This document shows, piece after piece, positions 1 through 6,504 of a stretch of 7,745 nucleotides of DNA (positions within the stretch are counted from its first letter, which is position 1; every line of letters begins with the position of its first letter). The notes under the pieces were generated by a model, which was not told the origin of the DNA, searched no databases, and was given only the letters and a program-made list of their open reading frames with translations. Position numbers and translations under genes: made by a program. The stretch comes from Bordetella parapertussis. GTDB taxonomy: Bacteria; Pseudomonadota; Gammaproteobacteria; Burkholderiales; Burkholderiaceae_B. The stretch is taken from contig CAMEAW010000135.1 of assembly GCA_945911685.1 (NCBI GenBank), positions 1-7,745 of the forward strand, in the 5' to 3' direction.

Positions 1-770
1 CCCACGGCCTGAATCACGTCTTCATCTGCTGAAAACCCAGGGCCAACCAGCTTCACGCTTTTATTCAAGCCAGCCGAGACAAACTGCTTCACAAAATTAA
101 TACCCATCCCACCTGGCAAGAAGATGTAGATCGCATCTGGCTTGGCGTCGCGAATTTGCGCGAGCTCTGCAGCGTAATCAATCTGACCCAGTTTCGTATA
201 AACCTCTTGGTTTGGCGCAAGTTTGTAGCCACGCTTAAAACCATTTAACGCATCTTTGCCTGCCGGATAATCAGGTGCAATGATGACCATTTTTTTGAAA
301 CCACGATCGGCTGCGACTTTACCTGCGGCCTCATGGAAGGCATCGTTTTGGTACGACACGCCAAACCAGTAATCATTACACTGCGCGCCGGCAAACTGGC
401 TAGGGCCTGGATTGTTTGAAAGGTAAGGGACTTTGGCCGCGAATAACGCCGGGCCAACCGCTAACGCCACGTTTGAACCGATTGGGCCTGTGAAGAAATC
501 GATTTTGTCGCGCTGGATATAACGGGTGACCAGCTGGCGCGCCTGGTCTGGGTTACCACCCATATCCGTCTGAATAAACTCAGCGGGCTGCCCGCCTAAC
601 TTGTTGCCAAGCTGCTTGATCGCAAGATTAAAGCCATCGCGCGCTTCGGCACCCAGTGCCGCAAACGGACCCGATAAATCGTTCGCAATACCGACCTTAA
701 TCGGGGTTTGTGCAAGTGCAATGGCTGGCAAAAGTAAAGCCGCTGCAACGAGGTTTTTAAACAGACGCAT
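1..770 (-). CDS. ABC transporter periplasmic substrate-binding protein, branched-chain amino acid (LivK-like) type, 3' partial
   Basis: This is the secreted, ligand-catching component of a Liv/HAAT-type ABC importer. The reading frame starts at ATG 770-768 and stays open to the left edge, giving about 256 residues of a family usually near 380-400, so the C-terminal third is missing. Residues 1-20 form a signal peptide: a positive start (MRLFKN), an Ala/Leu-rich core and an ALA|Q cleavage site after residue 20. The mature protein begins QTPIKVGIANDLSGPF, the typical first strand of the Peripla_BP_6 fold, followed by GAEARDGFNLAIKQL and, further on, the GPIGSNVALAV and WFGVSYQND segments. A strong AGGAGG ribosome site six bases upstream fixes the start. 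The gene diverges from the hydrolase at 896. The permease and ATPase genes are not in view. The ligand cannot be assigned: this family binds branched-chain amino acids, amides, aromatic acids and others. Confidence 0.9.
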   Translation of the reverse strand, partial: MRLFKNLVAAALLLPAIALAQTPIKVGIANDLSGPFAALGAEARDGFNLAIKQLGNKLGGQPAEFIQTDMGGNPDQARQLVTRYIQRDKIDFFTGPIGSNVALAVGPALFAAKVPYLSNNPGPSQFAGAQCNDYWFGVSYQNDAFHEAAGKVAADRGFKKMVIIAPDYPAGKDALNGFKRGYKLAPNQEVYTKLGQIDYAAELAQIRDAKPDAIYIFLPGGMGINFVKQFVSAGLNKSVKLVGPGFSADEDVIQAV

Positions 771-776
771 GAGAGG

Positions 777-782
777 CCTCCT
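777..782 (-). promoter_or_regulatory. Shine-Dalgarno site of the substrate-binding protein gene
   Basis: On the minus strand the sequence reads AGGAGG, then a six-base spacer (CCTCTC), then the ATG at 770-768. It is a full consensus ribosome site and decides the start codon. It is far stronger than anything upstream of the plus-strand genes here, which suggests high translation of the binding protein, as expected for a component needed in excess over its membrane transporter. Confidence 0.85.
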
Positions 783-825
783 GGGCACGATAATTATTAG
801 CGTCAAATAGTAGCAGGTGAGAAAT

Positions 826-854
826 ATTTTGCCACGACAAACTTTTACCCTCAA
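826..854 (-). promoter_or_regulatory. Candidate sigma70 promoter for the substrate-binding protein gene
   Basis: Read on the minus strand: TTGAGG (854-849, four of six against TTGACA), a 17-base spacer, then CAAAAT (831-826, four of six against TATAAT). Transcription would start near 820, leaving a leader of about 50 bases before the ATG. The spacing is ideal but the match is moderate. Its boxes overlap those of the opposing plus-strand candidate at 829-857. Confidence 0.35.
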
Positions 855-857
855 AAT
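829..857 (+). promoter_or_regulatory. Candidate sigma70 promoter for the alpha/beta hydrolase gene
   Basis: TTGCCA (829-834, five of six against TTGACA), a 17-base spacer, then CAAAAT (852-857, four of six against TATAAT). The start would fall near 864, about 30 bases before the ATG at 896. The boxes lie on top of the minus-strand candidate promoter, so polymerase could occupy only one at a time. The call is by consensus only. Confidence 0.38.
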
Positions 858-895
858 AAGCGCTTTGGTGCACTTTTTAGGGCTCAACGCACAAA

Positions 896-1765
896 ATGAC
901 CACGATAAACGGTGCAACACCAACGCCCGCGCAGGAAGAATTAGACCTGCAGTACAACGCGCGGGCAACGGTGCCTGATATTGCGCCTATGCTGCGTGAT
1001 TACGCAGCGCTGAGTGCGCAGGCCCGGTCAAGCCTGCCCTGCGCACTGAACGTCTCTTACGGCGAGCACCCGGACGAAACCTTGGATATTTTTTTTGCGC
1101 AAGGCAATGCACGGGCGCCCGTTTTTGTCTACCTGCATGGCGGCTACTGGCGCCTACTCTCTAAAGACGACTCAAGCTTTATGGCGCCCGCCCTGACAGC
1201 AGCTGGGATGACTGTCGTTGCAGTGAACTACTCGTTGGCGCCGGCTGTCAGCCTGGATCGGATCGTGGATCAGACGCGCCGGGCGATGGCTTGGGTGCAA
1301 AGCAATATCGGACACTACCATGGCGATGGTCAAAAACTGATCATTTCTGGCAGTTCGGCCGGCGGGCATCTAGGTGGCATGGTGCTTGCTCGCGGCTGGC
1401 AAGAGGCCTATGGCTTTGACGCAAGCGGGCTCGCTGGCGCCGTGCTGCTCAGCGGCCTCTATGACATCACCCCGCTGGTAAACACCCACATCAACGAATG
1501 GATGCGCCTGAGCCCCGAAGACGCTCGGCGCAACAGCCCGCTCTTTGAATTGCCCGACAACGGCCCGCCGCTTATTGTGAGCTATGGCAGCAATGAAACG
1601 GCGGCCTTCAAGCAACAATCTCAAGATTTTCTTGCTGCCTGGAAAGCCAAAGGATTTAAAGGCGAATACGTCGATATGCCCGACACCAATCACTTTGACT
1701 TGGTGCTGCATTTGAATCAGCCTGACAGCCCGCTCTTGCAAAAATTGTTTCGCTTGCTAGATTGA
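896..1765 (+). CDS. Alpha/beta hydrolase, kynurenine-formamidase-like (arylformamidase / BD-FAE type)
   Basis: This is a 289-residue cytoplasmic serine hydrolase with no signal peptide. It carries the HGGYW oxyanion-hole motif (residues 81-85), the nucleophile elbow GSSAG (152-156, catalytic Ser154) and a C-terminal NHF with His266 as the catalytic base. The acid position appears to be Glu234, in a segment (GSNETAAFKQQS) that aligns with the Asp-containing segment of vertebrate kynurenine formamidase. HGGYW and the F-x-x-QS segment are typical of that enzyme, which removes formate from N-formylkynurenine. However, many bacterial relatives in this family act on other amides or esters, and no other tryptophan-degradation gene is visible. 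The start at 896 has only a weak TAGGG (878-882) upstream, too far away to be ideal. The gene diverges from the binding-protein gene and may share its regulation. The fold assignment is firm; the substrate is a guess. Confidence 0.88.
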   Translation: MTTINGATPTPAQEELDLQYNARATVPDIAPMLRDYAALSAQARSSLPCALNVSYGEHPDETLDIFFAQGNARAPVFVYLHGGYWRLLSKDDSSFMAPALTAAGMTVVAVNYSLAPAVSLDRIVDQTRRAMAWVQSNIGHYHGDGQKLIISGSSAGGHLGGMVLARGWQEAYGFDASGLAGAVLLSGLYDITPLVNTHINEWMRLSPEDARRNSPLFELPDNGPPLIVSYGSNETAAFKQQSQDFLAAWKAKGFKGEYVDMPDTNHFDLVLHLNQPDSPLLQKLFRLLD

Positions 1766-1963
1766 GGTGGCCCGCCTAAATAACGTGCTTGGCCTAGCCA
1801 GAGCGGTCAACCGCCAAACGCCCAAGTTGCGGCCGAAGGCCGCCAGCTGACTCAAGCACACCTCTGGCTTAGCCCGCCAATCGTTGGTAGCCCTGGCGGC
1901 CGCTGCCCATTTTAAAAAAAAGCGATAATCACGCATCTTTCACCTTTTTAACTGCGAACCACC
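1766..1963. other. Intergenic region with dense inverted repeats, no gene
   Basis: These 198 bases have no convincing reading frame. The left part is GC-rich and full of pairing segments. GGCCGCCAG (1838-1846) pairs perfectly with CTGGCGGCC (1893-1901), and inside that loop GGCT/AGCC (1866-1869 with 1889-1892) and GCCAA/TTGGT (1876-1880 with 1884-1888) stack to extend the stem. Competing short hairpins are GCGGCC/GGCCGC (1829-1834 with 1838-1843, three-base loop) and GCGG/CCGC (1803-1806 with 1811-1814). Two further pairs, GTGCTTG/CAAGCAC and AGCCAGAG/CTCTGGCT, are interleaved. The right part switches abruptly to a T4-A8 tract (1910-1921) and the argJ leader. It may serve as a transcript end for the hydrolase, a leader for argJ, or a repetitive extragenic element. 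Confidence 0.5.
1924..1929 (+). promoter_or_regulatory. Candidate -10 box upstream of argJ
   Basis: GATAAT matches five of six bases of the sigma70 -10 consensus and lies just after an eight-A tract (1914-1921), about 35 bases before the argJ ATG. No good -35 box sits at 16-18 bases upstream, where the sequence is GC-rich hairpin DNA. If real, the promoter is therefore weak, activated, or helped by the A-tract acting as an UP-like element. The argJ operon needs a promoter somewhere, and this is the best candidate in the gap. Confidence 0.3.
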
Positions 1964-3190
1964 ATGGCCGTTAATCTGCATATTCCGTCTGACGACGCTG
2001 TTTACCCTGTTGCCGGCATTGAAATCGGCGTCATTGAAGCTGGCATTCGCAAAGCCGATCGCCGCGACCTGACCGTATTTCGCCTAAGCGAGGGTACCAG
2101 TGTCGGTGGCGTGTTTACCCGCAATCGGTTCTGTGCGGCGCCAGTGCTGGTGTGTCAAGCGCATCTGGCTGGAGCACACGCCATCCGCGCGTTGGTGATC
2201 AACACCGGCAACGCCAATGCGGGCACCGGCGAACCCGGCCTCAAAGCCGCCAACGAAACCTGCGACGCGCTCGCCGGCTTACTCGGTTTGAAGAGCGCTC
2301 AGATTTTGCCCTTTTCAACTGGGGTCATTCTTGAGCCTTTACCGGTTGATCGGATCAAAGCAGGGTTACCCGCCGCGATTAAAAACTTAACGGCAAACAA
2401 CTGGGTGTCAGCCGCGCACGGCATCATGACCACCGACACCTTGCCAAAAATTTACTCGCAACGTGTCAACATCGGCGACAAGACCATCACGATTACCGGT
2501 ATCAGTAAGGGCGCGGGCATGATTCGGCCCAACATGGCCACCATGTTGAGCTACCTGGCCACCGACGCCGGTATTGCACAGCCGCTGATGACGCAACTGG
2601 CGCGCGAACTGGCCGATGTCTCGTTTAACCGAATCACGGTAGATGGCGATACCTCAACCAATGATTCCTTCATTGTCATGGCAACCGGTAAAAGCGGCCT
2701 GCTAGTCGACAGCGTGACGCATCCGCGCTATGCCGCGCTGAAGGCTGCCTTATCTGTTGCAGCAATTGATTTGGCACAAAAAATCGTACGCGACGCCGAA
2801 GGCGCCACCAAGTTCATGACGATTCAAGTTGAACAAGCCAAAACTGTCGACGAGGCTTTATTAGTCGCTTACGCAGTCGCGCATTCACCTCTGGTTAAAA
2901 CGGCCTTCTTTGCCAGCGATCCAAATTTGGGACGTATTCTGGCTGCGATTGGCTACGCTGGCATTCTTGACTTAGATGTGCGTGGCGTAAAACTTTGGCT
3001 AGGCGATGTATTGGTTGCCGACAAAGGTGAACGCAATCCTAACTACCAAGAAGCCGACGGCCAACGCGTGATGCAAGAACCCGAAATCTTGGTACGCATC
3101 GCGCTCGGTCGCGGTGCGATCGCACAAACGGTTTACACCTGCGACTTCTCACACGAGTATGTCAGCATCAACGCAGATTACAGATCCTAA
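1964..3190 (+). CDS. argJ: Bifunctional glutamate N-acetyltransferase / amino-acid N-acetyltransferase ArgJ
   Basis: ArgJ transfers the acetyl group of N-acetylornithine to glutamate, which closes the acetyl cycle of arginine synthesis; bifunctional forms also use acetyl-CoA. The 408 residues are full length. Seen in order: the NTGNANAGTG loop (80-89), the STG oxyanion-hole segment (118-120), the autoprocessing motif [14 protein letters not shown] (182-195), [11 protein letters not shown] (225-235) and the C-terminal [13 protein letters not shown]. The precursor cuts itself between Ala192 and Thr193, and Thr193 becomes the N-terminal nucleophile of the beta chain. All of these residues are intact. 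Whether the enzyme is mono- or bifunctional cannot be told from sequence alone. The ATG at 1964 lacks a Shine-Dalgarno site, but the usual family N-terminus (a VAGIEIGV segment at about residues 16-23) fits it. It is the first gene of a coupled operon; its stop overlaps the next start as TAATG. Confidence 0.97.
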   Translation: MAVNLHIPSDDAVYPVAGIEIGVIEAGIRKADRRDLTVFRLSEGTSVGGVFTRNRFCAAPVLVCQAHLAGAHAIRALVINTGNANAGTGEPGLKAANETCDALAGLLGLKSAQILPFSTGVILEPLPVDRIKAGLPAAIKNLTANNWVSAAHGIMTTDTLPKIYSQRVNIGDKTITITGISKGAGMIRPNMATMLSYLATDAGIAQPLMTQLARELADVSFNRITVDGDTSTNDSFIVMATGKSGLLVDSVTHPRYAALKAALSVAAIDLAQKIVRDAEGATKFMTIQVEQAKTVDEALLVAYAVAHSPLVKTAFFASDPNLGRILAAIGYAGILDLDVRGVKLWLGDVLVADKGERNPNYQEADGQRVMQEPEILVRIALGRGAIAQTVYTCDFSHEYVSINADYRS

Positions 3191-4077
3191 TGAGCAACAC
3201 TAATTTATCAAACGGCCCAGAAACAGCCGAGCTATTGTCACGCGCCTTACGCGTGCTGGCACAACTTGAAGCGTGGCTGCCACCCACACCACCGCCAACC
3301 GACTGGAAGGCGCTCGCTTTTCGGTGGCGCAAACGGGGCGCCTCGCACGGCTGGCTGGATGCGATCGCGCATGTTGCGCTCATCAATACAACCGACTTGC
3401 AACACATTGAACGCCAGAAAGGCATCATCGATCGCAATACGCGTCATTTTATTGATGGCAAACCTGCCAACAATGTCTTGATGACTGGAGCACGCGGTAC
3501 AGGTAAAAGCTCGTTAGTCAAAGCCATGCTAGCGAGTTACGCCGCAAAAGGTTTGCGATTAATTGAAGTCGATAAAAGCGACCTGGCTGACTTGGCAGAC
3601 ATCGTAGATTTAGTCGCCGAGCGTCCCGAAAAATTTATCGTTTTCTGTGACGATTTATCCTTCGAAGAGGGCGAATCTGGGTACAAGGCGCTGAAGTCAG
3701 TCCTGGATGGTTCGGCTGCCTCGGCCGGCACCAATGTACTGATCTATGCCACTTCAAACCGCCGTCATCTGATGCCAGAGTACATGAGCGAAAACTTACA
3801 GGCTAAGCATCAAGCCGACGGCGAAGTACATCCAGGCGAAACCGTTGAAGAAAAGATTTCATTATCTGAGCGCTTTGGTCTGTGGCTGTCGTTCTACCCT
3901 TTCAAACAAGACGATTATCTCGACATTGTGTCGCACTGGTTACGCACTCTAGGCTGCTCAGAGGCCAACATCGCCGAAGCCCGCACCGAGGCCTTGCAAT
4001 GGGCGCTTGAACGCGGCTCACGCTCGGGTCGTGTCGCCTGGCATTTTGCGCGCGACTGGTCTGCGCGCTATGCCTGA
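3190..4077 (+). CDS. DUF815-type P-loop ATP-binding protein (AAA-like)
   Basis: This 295-residue cytoplasmic ATPase has an unknown job. Seen: Walker A GARGTGKS (100-107), preceded by the NNVLMTG strand; Walker B KFIVFCDDLSF (148-158) with the acidic pair Asp154-Asp155; a sensor-1-like YATSNRRHL (186-194, Asn190); SLSERFG (224-230), which carries an arginine-finger-like Arg; and a C-terminal GSRSGRVAWHFARDW (276-290) with a sensor-2-like Arg. This order, with TSNRRHLMPEYM and the ERFGLWLSFYPF segment, is characteristic of the DUF815 family of predicted AAA+ ATPases. The N-terminal 90 residues form a helical region with a proline cluster (PPTPPPTDW, 31-39). The start codon shares one base with the argJ stop (TAATG) and has no Shine-Dalgarno site, so translation probably depends on reinitiation after argJ. 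No substrate or partner is known to me. Confidence 0.9.
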   Translation: MSNTNLSNGPETAELLSRALRVLAQLEAWLPPTPPPTDWKALAFRWRKRGASHGWLDAIAHVALINTTDLQHIERQKGIIDRNTRHFIDGKPANNVLMTGARGTGKSSLVKAMLASYAAKGLRLIEVDKSDLADLADIVDLVAERPEKFIVFCDDLSFEEGESGYKALKSVLDGSAASAGTNVLIYATSNRRHLMPEYMSENLQAKHQADGEVHPGETVEEKISLSERFGLWLSFYPFKQDDYLDIVSHWLRTLGCSEANIAEARTEALQWALERGSRSGRVAWHFARDWSARYA

Positions 4078-5035
4078 CAAAATCATCGATGTGGCGGTGG
4101 GGGTGCTACTGCGCCCCGATGGCACCGTGCTACTAGGCAACCGACCCGCAGACAAACCTTGGCCGGGCTGGTGGGAGCTTCCGGGCGGCAAGCTCGAACC
4201 GGGTGAAAGCGTTTTACAGGCACTTGCGCGCGAGCTTCAAGAAGAGCTTGGCATTGAGGTCACGGCTGCAACCACTTGGGTCACTTATGTACACAAGTAC
4301 CCGACCACCACCGTGCGGCTCGCCTTTTGTCGGGTCACCGGCTGGAACGGTGAGCCTAAGGGCCTAGAGGGGCAAGAGTTACGCTGGGTCGACGCGCGCT
4401 ACGCACACGAGCAACCGCAGTTACTCCCTGCAACCTACCCACCGCTGCGCTGGTTGCAGTTGCCTGCGGTCTACGCGATTTCTGCGCTTGGAGCGCCCGA
4501 ACATCTTGCAAGCTTTTTACAGCGTTTAGACAAAAATCTAGCCGAGGGCTTACTGTTGTTGCAATGGCGCGAGCCTAATTGGCCTGGCGGCGTTTCAGCC
4601 CCAGACTTACAGCAGGCACTCATCACCGTCATCGCTCGCTGCCACGCTGCAGGCGCTCGCGTACTCGTCAACAGTATCCATCCAGCCGAGTGGTGGGCGC
4701 TCGCCGATGGCGTGCATCTGCGCTCTGGCGATGCCGCCAGTCTATCGACGCGCCCCGATCTGGCCGTTGGCGCGCTACTAGGGGTTTCAACACACAACCT
4801 TGCAGAACTTGTGCACGCGCGGGCACTGAATGCCGATTTTGCGGTGCTAGGCCCCGTTTTACCCACACCCTCTCATCCGGGCGTACCCGGCATGGGGTGG
4901 ACGAGCTTTGCCGAACTCAATGCGCAAGCTGGGCTTCCGGTCTACGCACTAGGTGGCCAATCGGCCGCAACCCTCGACCTAGTCAGGTCGGTTGGTGGGC
5001 ACGGTTTTGCTGGGATTCGCGCTTGGATTGCCTGA
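4070..5035 (+). CDS. Nudix hydrolase (MutT-like) fused to a thiamine-phosphate-synthase-like (ThiE/TenI-type) domain
   Basis: This is a 321-residue two-domain protein. Residues 1-135 are a Nudix domain with a complete Nudix box, G40-x5-E46-x7-R54-E55-L-x-E58-E59-x-G61-I; the nearby WWELPGGK is typical of MutT, which hydrolyses 8-oxo-dGTP to keep it out of DNA. Residues about 140-321 match the ThiE barrel: LLLQWREPN, VLVNSIHPAEWWALADGVHL, GVSTHNLAEL, FAVLGPVLPT, YALGG. Several ThiE catalytic residues are replaced (REK to REP, NDD to NSI, PTxTK to PTPSH), so thiamine phosphate synthesis is doubtful. MutT-ThiE-like fusions are known from other proteobacteria. The start at 4070 overlaps the upstream gene by eight bases (ATGCCTGA) without a Shine-Dalgarno site, implying coupling, and the domain begins right there (DVAVGVLLRPDG). 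An in-frame start at 4007 would add 21 residues unlike the family. The last 57 bases overlap the convergent efflux gene. Confidence 0.92.
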   Translation: MPDKIIDVAVGVLLRPDGTVLLGNRPADKPWPGWWELPGGKLEPGESVLQALARELQEELGIEVTAATTWVTYVHKYPTTTVRLAFCRVTGWNGEPKGLEGQELRWVDARYAHEQPQLLPATYPPLRWLQLPAVYAISALGAPEHLASFLQRLDKNLAEGLLLLQWREPNWPGGVSAPDLQQALITVIARCHAAGARVLVNSIHPAEWWALADGVHLRSGDAASLSTRPDLAVGALLGVSTHNLAELVHARALNADFAVLGPVLPTPSHPGVPGMGWTSFAELNAQAGLPVYALGGQSAATLDLVRSVGGHGFAGIRAWIA

Positions 5036-6502
5036 GTCGTCGACGCGCCTGAGTTCTTGCGTCGACCAGCCACCGCCAAGCGCCGCGATGAGACGCAGAC
5101 TCGCCGCAAAGCGATTGCCAACCAAGGTGATATAAGTGCGTTCGTTGTTCAAGGCGGTTGCTTCAAGCACCGCCACACTCAAATAATCAATCAAGCCTTG
5201 ATCGTATTGATTGCGGGCCAACCTGAGCGACAAGCGAGCGGCCTCGACCGCCAAGCGCTGCACCGCATCTTCTTGTTCAAACACGCGCATCTGAATCATG
5301 GCGTTTTCAACTTCTTGCAAAGCATTTAAAACGGTTTGGCGGTAGATCGCAGTCTGCACATCAAACTGCGCCCGCGCCTGAGAAATCTGCGCTTGCCGTG
5401 CACCACCGTCAAAAATCAAGGCAGCCAATTGAGGGCCTAGCGACCAGAACTGCGCGGGTGCACTAAACCACTGCGTAAAGTCATTGCTGCGAAAACCCGT
5501 ATTGGCGTTTAACGTCAGGCTTGGAAACCACGCCGCCGTGGCAACACCAATTAAGGCGTTCGCTGAGGCAACACGTCGCTCGGCCGCCGAAATATCAGGA
5601 CGACGCTCAAGTAATTCAGAAGGCAAACCGACCGGAACCTTAGGCGGCACGAGCGCCAGAGGCTGCGCCGCGATCGAAAACGTTGAAGGTGCACGCCCCA
5701 GTAACACTGCCACTGCATTTTCGGCGATGGCCCTTTGCTGCTCAAGATCGATCATTTGGGCGCGGGTACTTTCCAGTTGCGTACGGGCCACCGCCACATC
5801 GGCCTGACCCGAAATGCCCGCGTTATAGCGATTTTGAGTAAGTTTCAAGGCGCGTTCGTAAGACGCAACCGTTGCCTGTAGCAGCCGCTTTTGCTCGTCT
5901 AAGACTCGCACCTGCGTGTAGCTCAAGCTCATCAGAGTTTGCGCGGTTAACCTCGCCCCGGTGACCTCTGCAGCGAGCGCCAACTCGGTTGCGTCAGTCG
6001 ATTCAATATTGCGGCGCACACTGCCCCAGATATCGATTTGCCAACTCGCCAGCGCATTGGCGCTGTAGGTGCTAATCGAGGTGCTGTTGACCACTCCGCC
6101 CGGGCCGGTGGCCGAACCCCCCGCACGCGCGGCACCGCCCGTGGCCGATACGGTGGGTAGCAAGGGCGCGCGTGAGCCCTGCGTCAAGGCCACTGCCTGC
6201 CTGAAGCGTGCCTCGGCTTGGGCAATATTTTGGTTGGCGACGTTGAGCTCTTGCATGAGCTGATTAAGCGTGGCATCGTTATACATATGCCACCAGGCGC
6301 CACTAGGCGCGTCGGCAAGCTGCGGCTGGGCCGGCTTCCAGCCAGGCGTCTCTTTAAATTGCACGCCAACATCTACCAAGGGGCGTACGTAATCGGGGCC
6401 CACCATGCAAGACGCCAAAAGGCTGAGCGCGCCAAGCAGCAACGCGGCACGCATCACGCGCAACACATACCAGGCCTTGGACATACGAGAGCAGTCAATC
6501 AT
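4979..6502 (-). CDS. NodT-family outer-membrane factor lipoprotein of an RND efflux system
   Basis: This TolC-like channel forms the outer-membrane exit of a tripartite efflux pump. The 507 residues begin with a lipoprotein signal: a hydrophobic core (AALLLGALSLLA) and lipobox L-A-S-C with acylated Cys32, followed by the family hallmark MVGPDYVRP. Two outer-membrane efflux repeats follow, about 75-270 and 300-475. Each has the helix turn seen in NRYNAGISGQADVAVARTQ (224-242) and NQYDQGLIDYLSVAVLEAT (431-449). LLERRPDISAAERRVASANA (298-317) and FPSLTLN (326-332) are standard NodT signatures. The canonical end, LGGGW (475-479), is followed by a 28-residue polar tail. The start lies two bases after the MdtC-like stop with a usable AAGGG at 6516-6512, so the pump and channel are cotranscribed. 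Met7 and Met17 are other possible starts but lack a better ribosome site. The final 57 bases run antisense to the Nudix gene. Confidence 0.94.
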   Translation of the reverse strand: MIDCSRMSKAWYVLRVMRAALLLGALSLLASCMVGPDYVRPLVDVGVQFKETPGWKPAQPQLADAPSGAWWHMYNDATLNQLMQELNVANQNIAQAEARFRQAVALTQGSRAPLLPTVSATGGAARAGGSATGPGGVVNSTSISTYSANALASWQIDIWGSVRRNIESTDATELALAAEVTGARLTAQTLMSLSYTQVRVLDEQKRLLQATVASYERALKLTQNRYNAGISGQADVAVARTQLESTRAQMIDLEQQRAIAENAVAVLLGRAPSTFSIAAQPLALVPPKVPVGLPSELLERRPDISAAERRVASANALIGVATAAWFPSLTLNANTGFRSNDFTQWFSAPAQFWSLGPQLAALIFDGGARQAQISQARAQFDVQTAIYRQTVLNALQEVENAMIQMRVFEQEDAVQRLAVEAARLSLRLARNQYDQGLIDYLSVAVLEATALNNERTYITLVGNRFAASLRLIAALGGGWSTQELRRVDDSGNPSANPSKTVPTNRPD

Positions 6503-6504
6503 CT

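Noticed and set aside
245..457. A 70-residue minus-strand frame and a 69-residue plus-strand frame (601-810) near the left edge.
   Set aside because: They are shadows of the binding-protein gene, which occupies another minus-strand frame with a signal peptide, a perfect ribosome site and family motifs.
1370..1741. A 123-residue minus-strand frame opposite the hydrolase gene.
   Set aside because: It lies entirely opposite a well-supported gene, has no recognisable motif and has no ribosome site.
1893..1913. Intrinsic terminator after the hydrolase gene, using the GC-rich stem and the following TTTT.
   Set aside because: The T run is only four bases, is separated from the stem, and turns straight into eight A. 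A long loop intervenes in the best stem. It may end transcripts, but a confident terminator call is not supported.
4007..4069. Upstream in-frame start for the Nudix fusion, adding 21 residues.
   Set aside because: It would overlap the ATPase gene by 71 bases, and the added residues do not resemble a Nudix N-terminus. The domain begins exactly at the ATG at 4070, which also makes the typical short stop-start overlap.
4471..5052. Long overlapping frames within the Nudix fusion (131 residues on the minus strand at 4471-4866, and 157 residues on the plus strand at 4579-5052).
   Set aside because: Both are rich in Arg, Ser, Cys and Ala with no family resemblance, as expected for off-frame reading of GC-rich coding DNA. 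The fusion frame carries clear motifs throughout.
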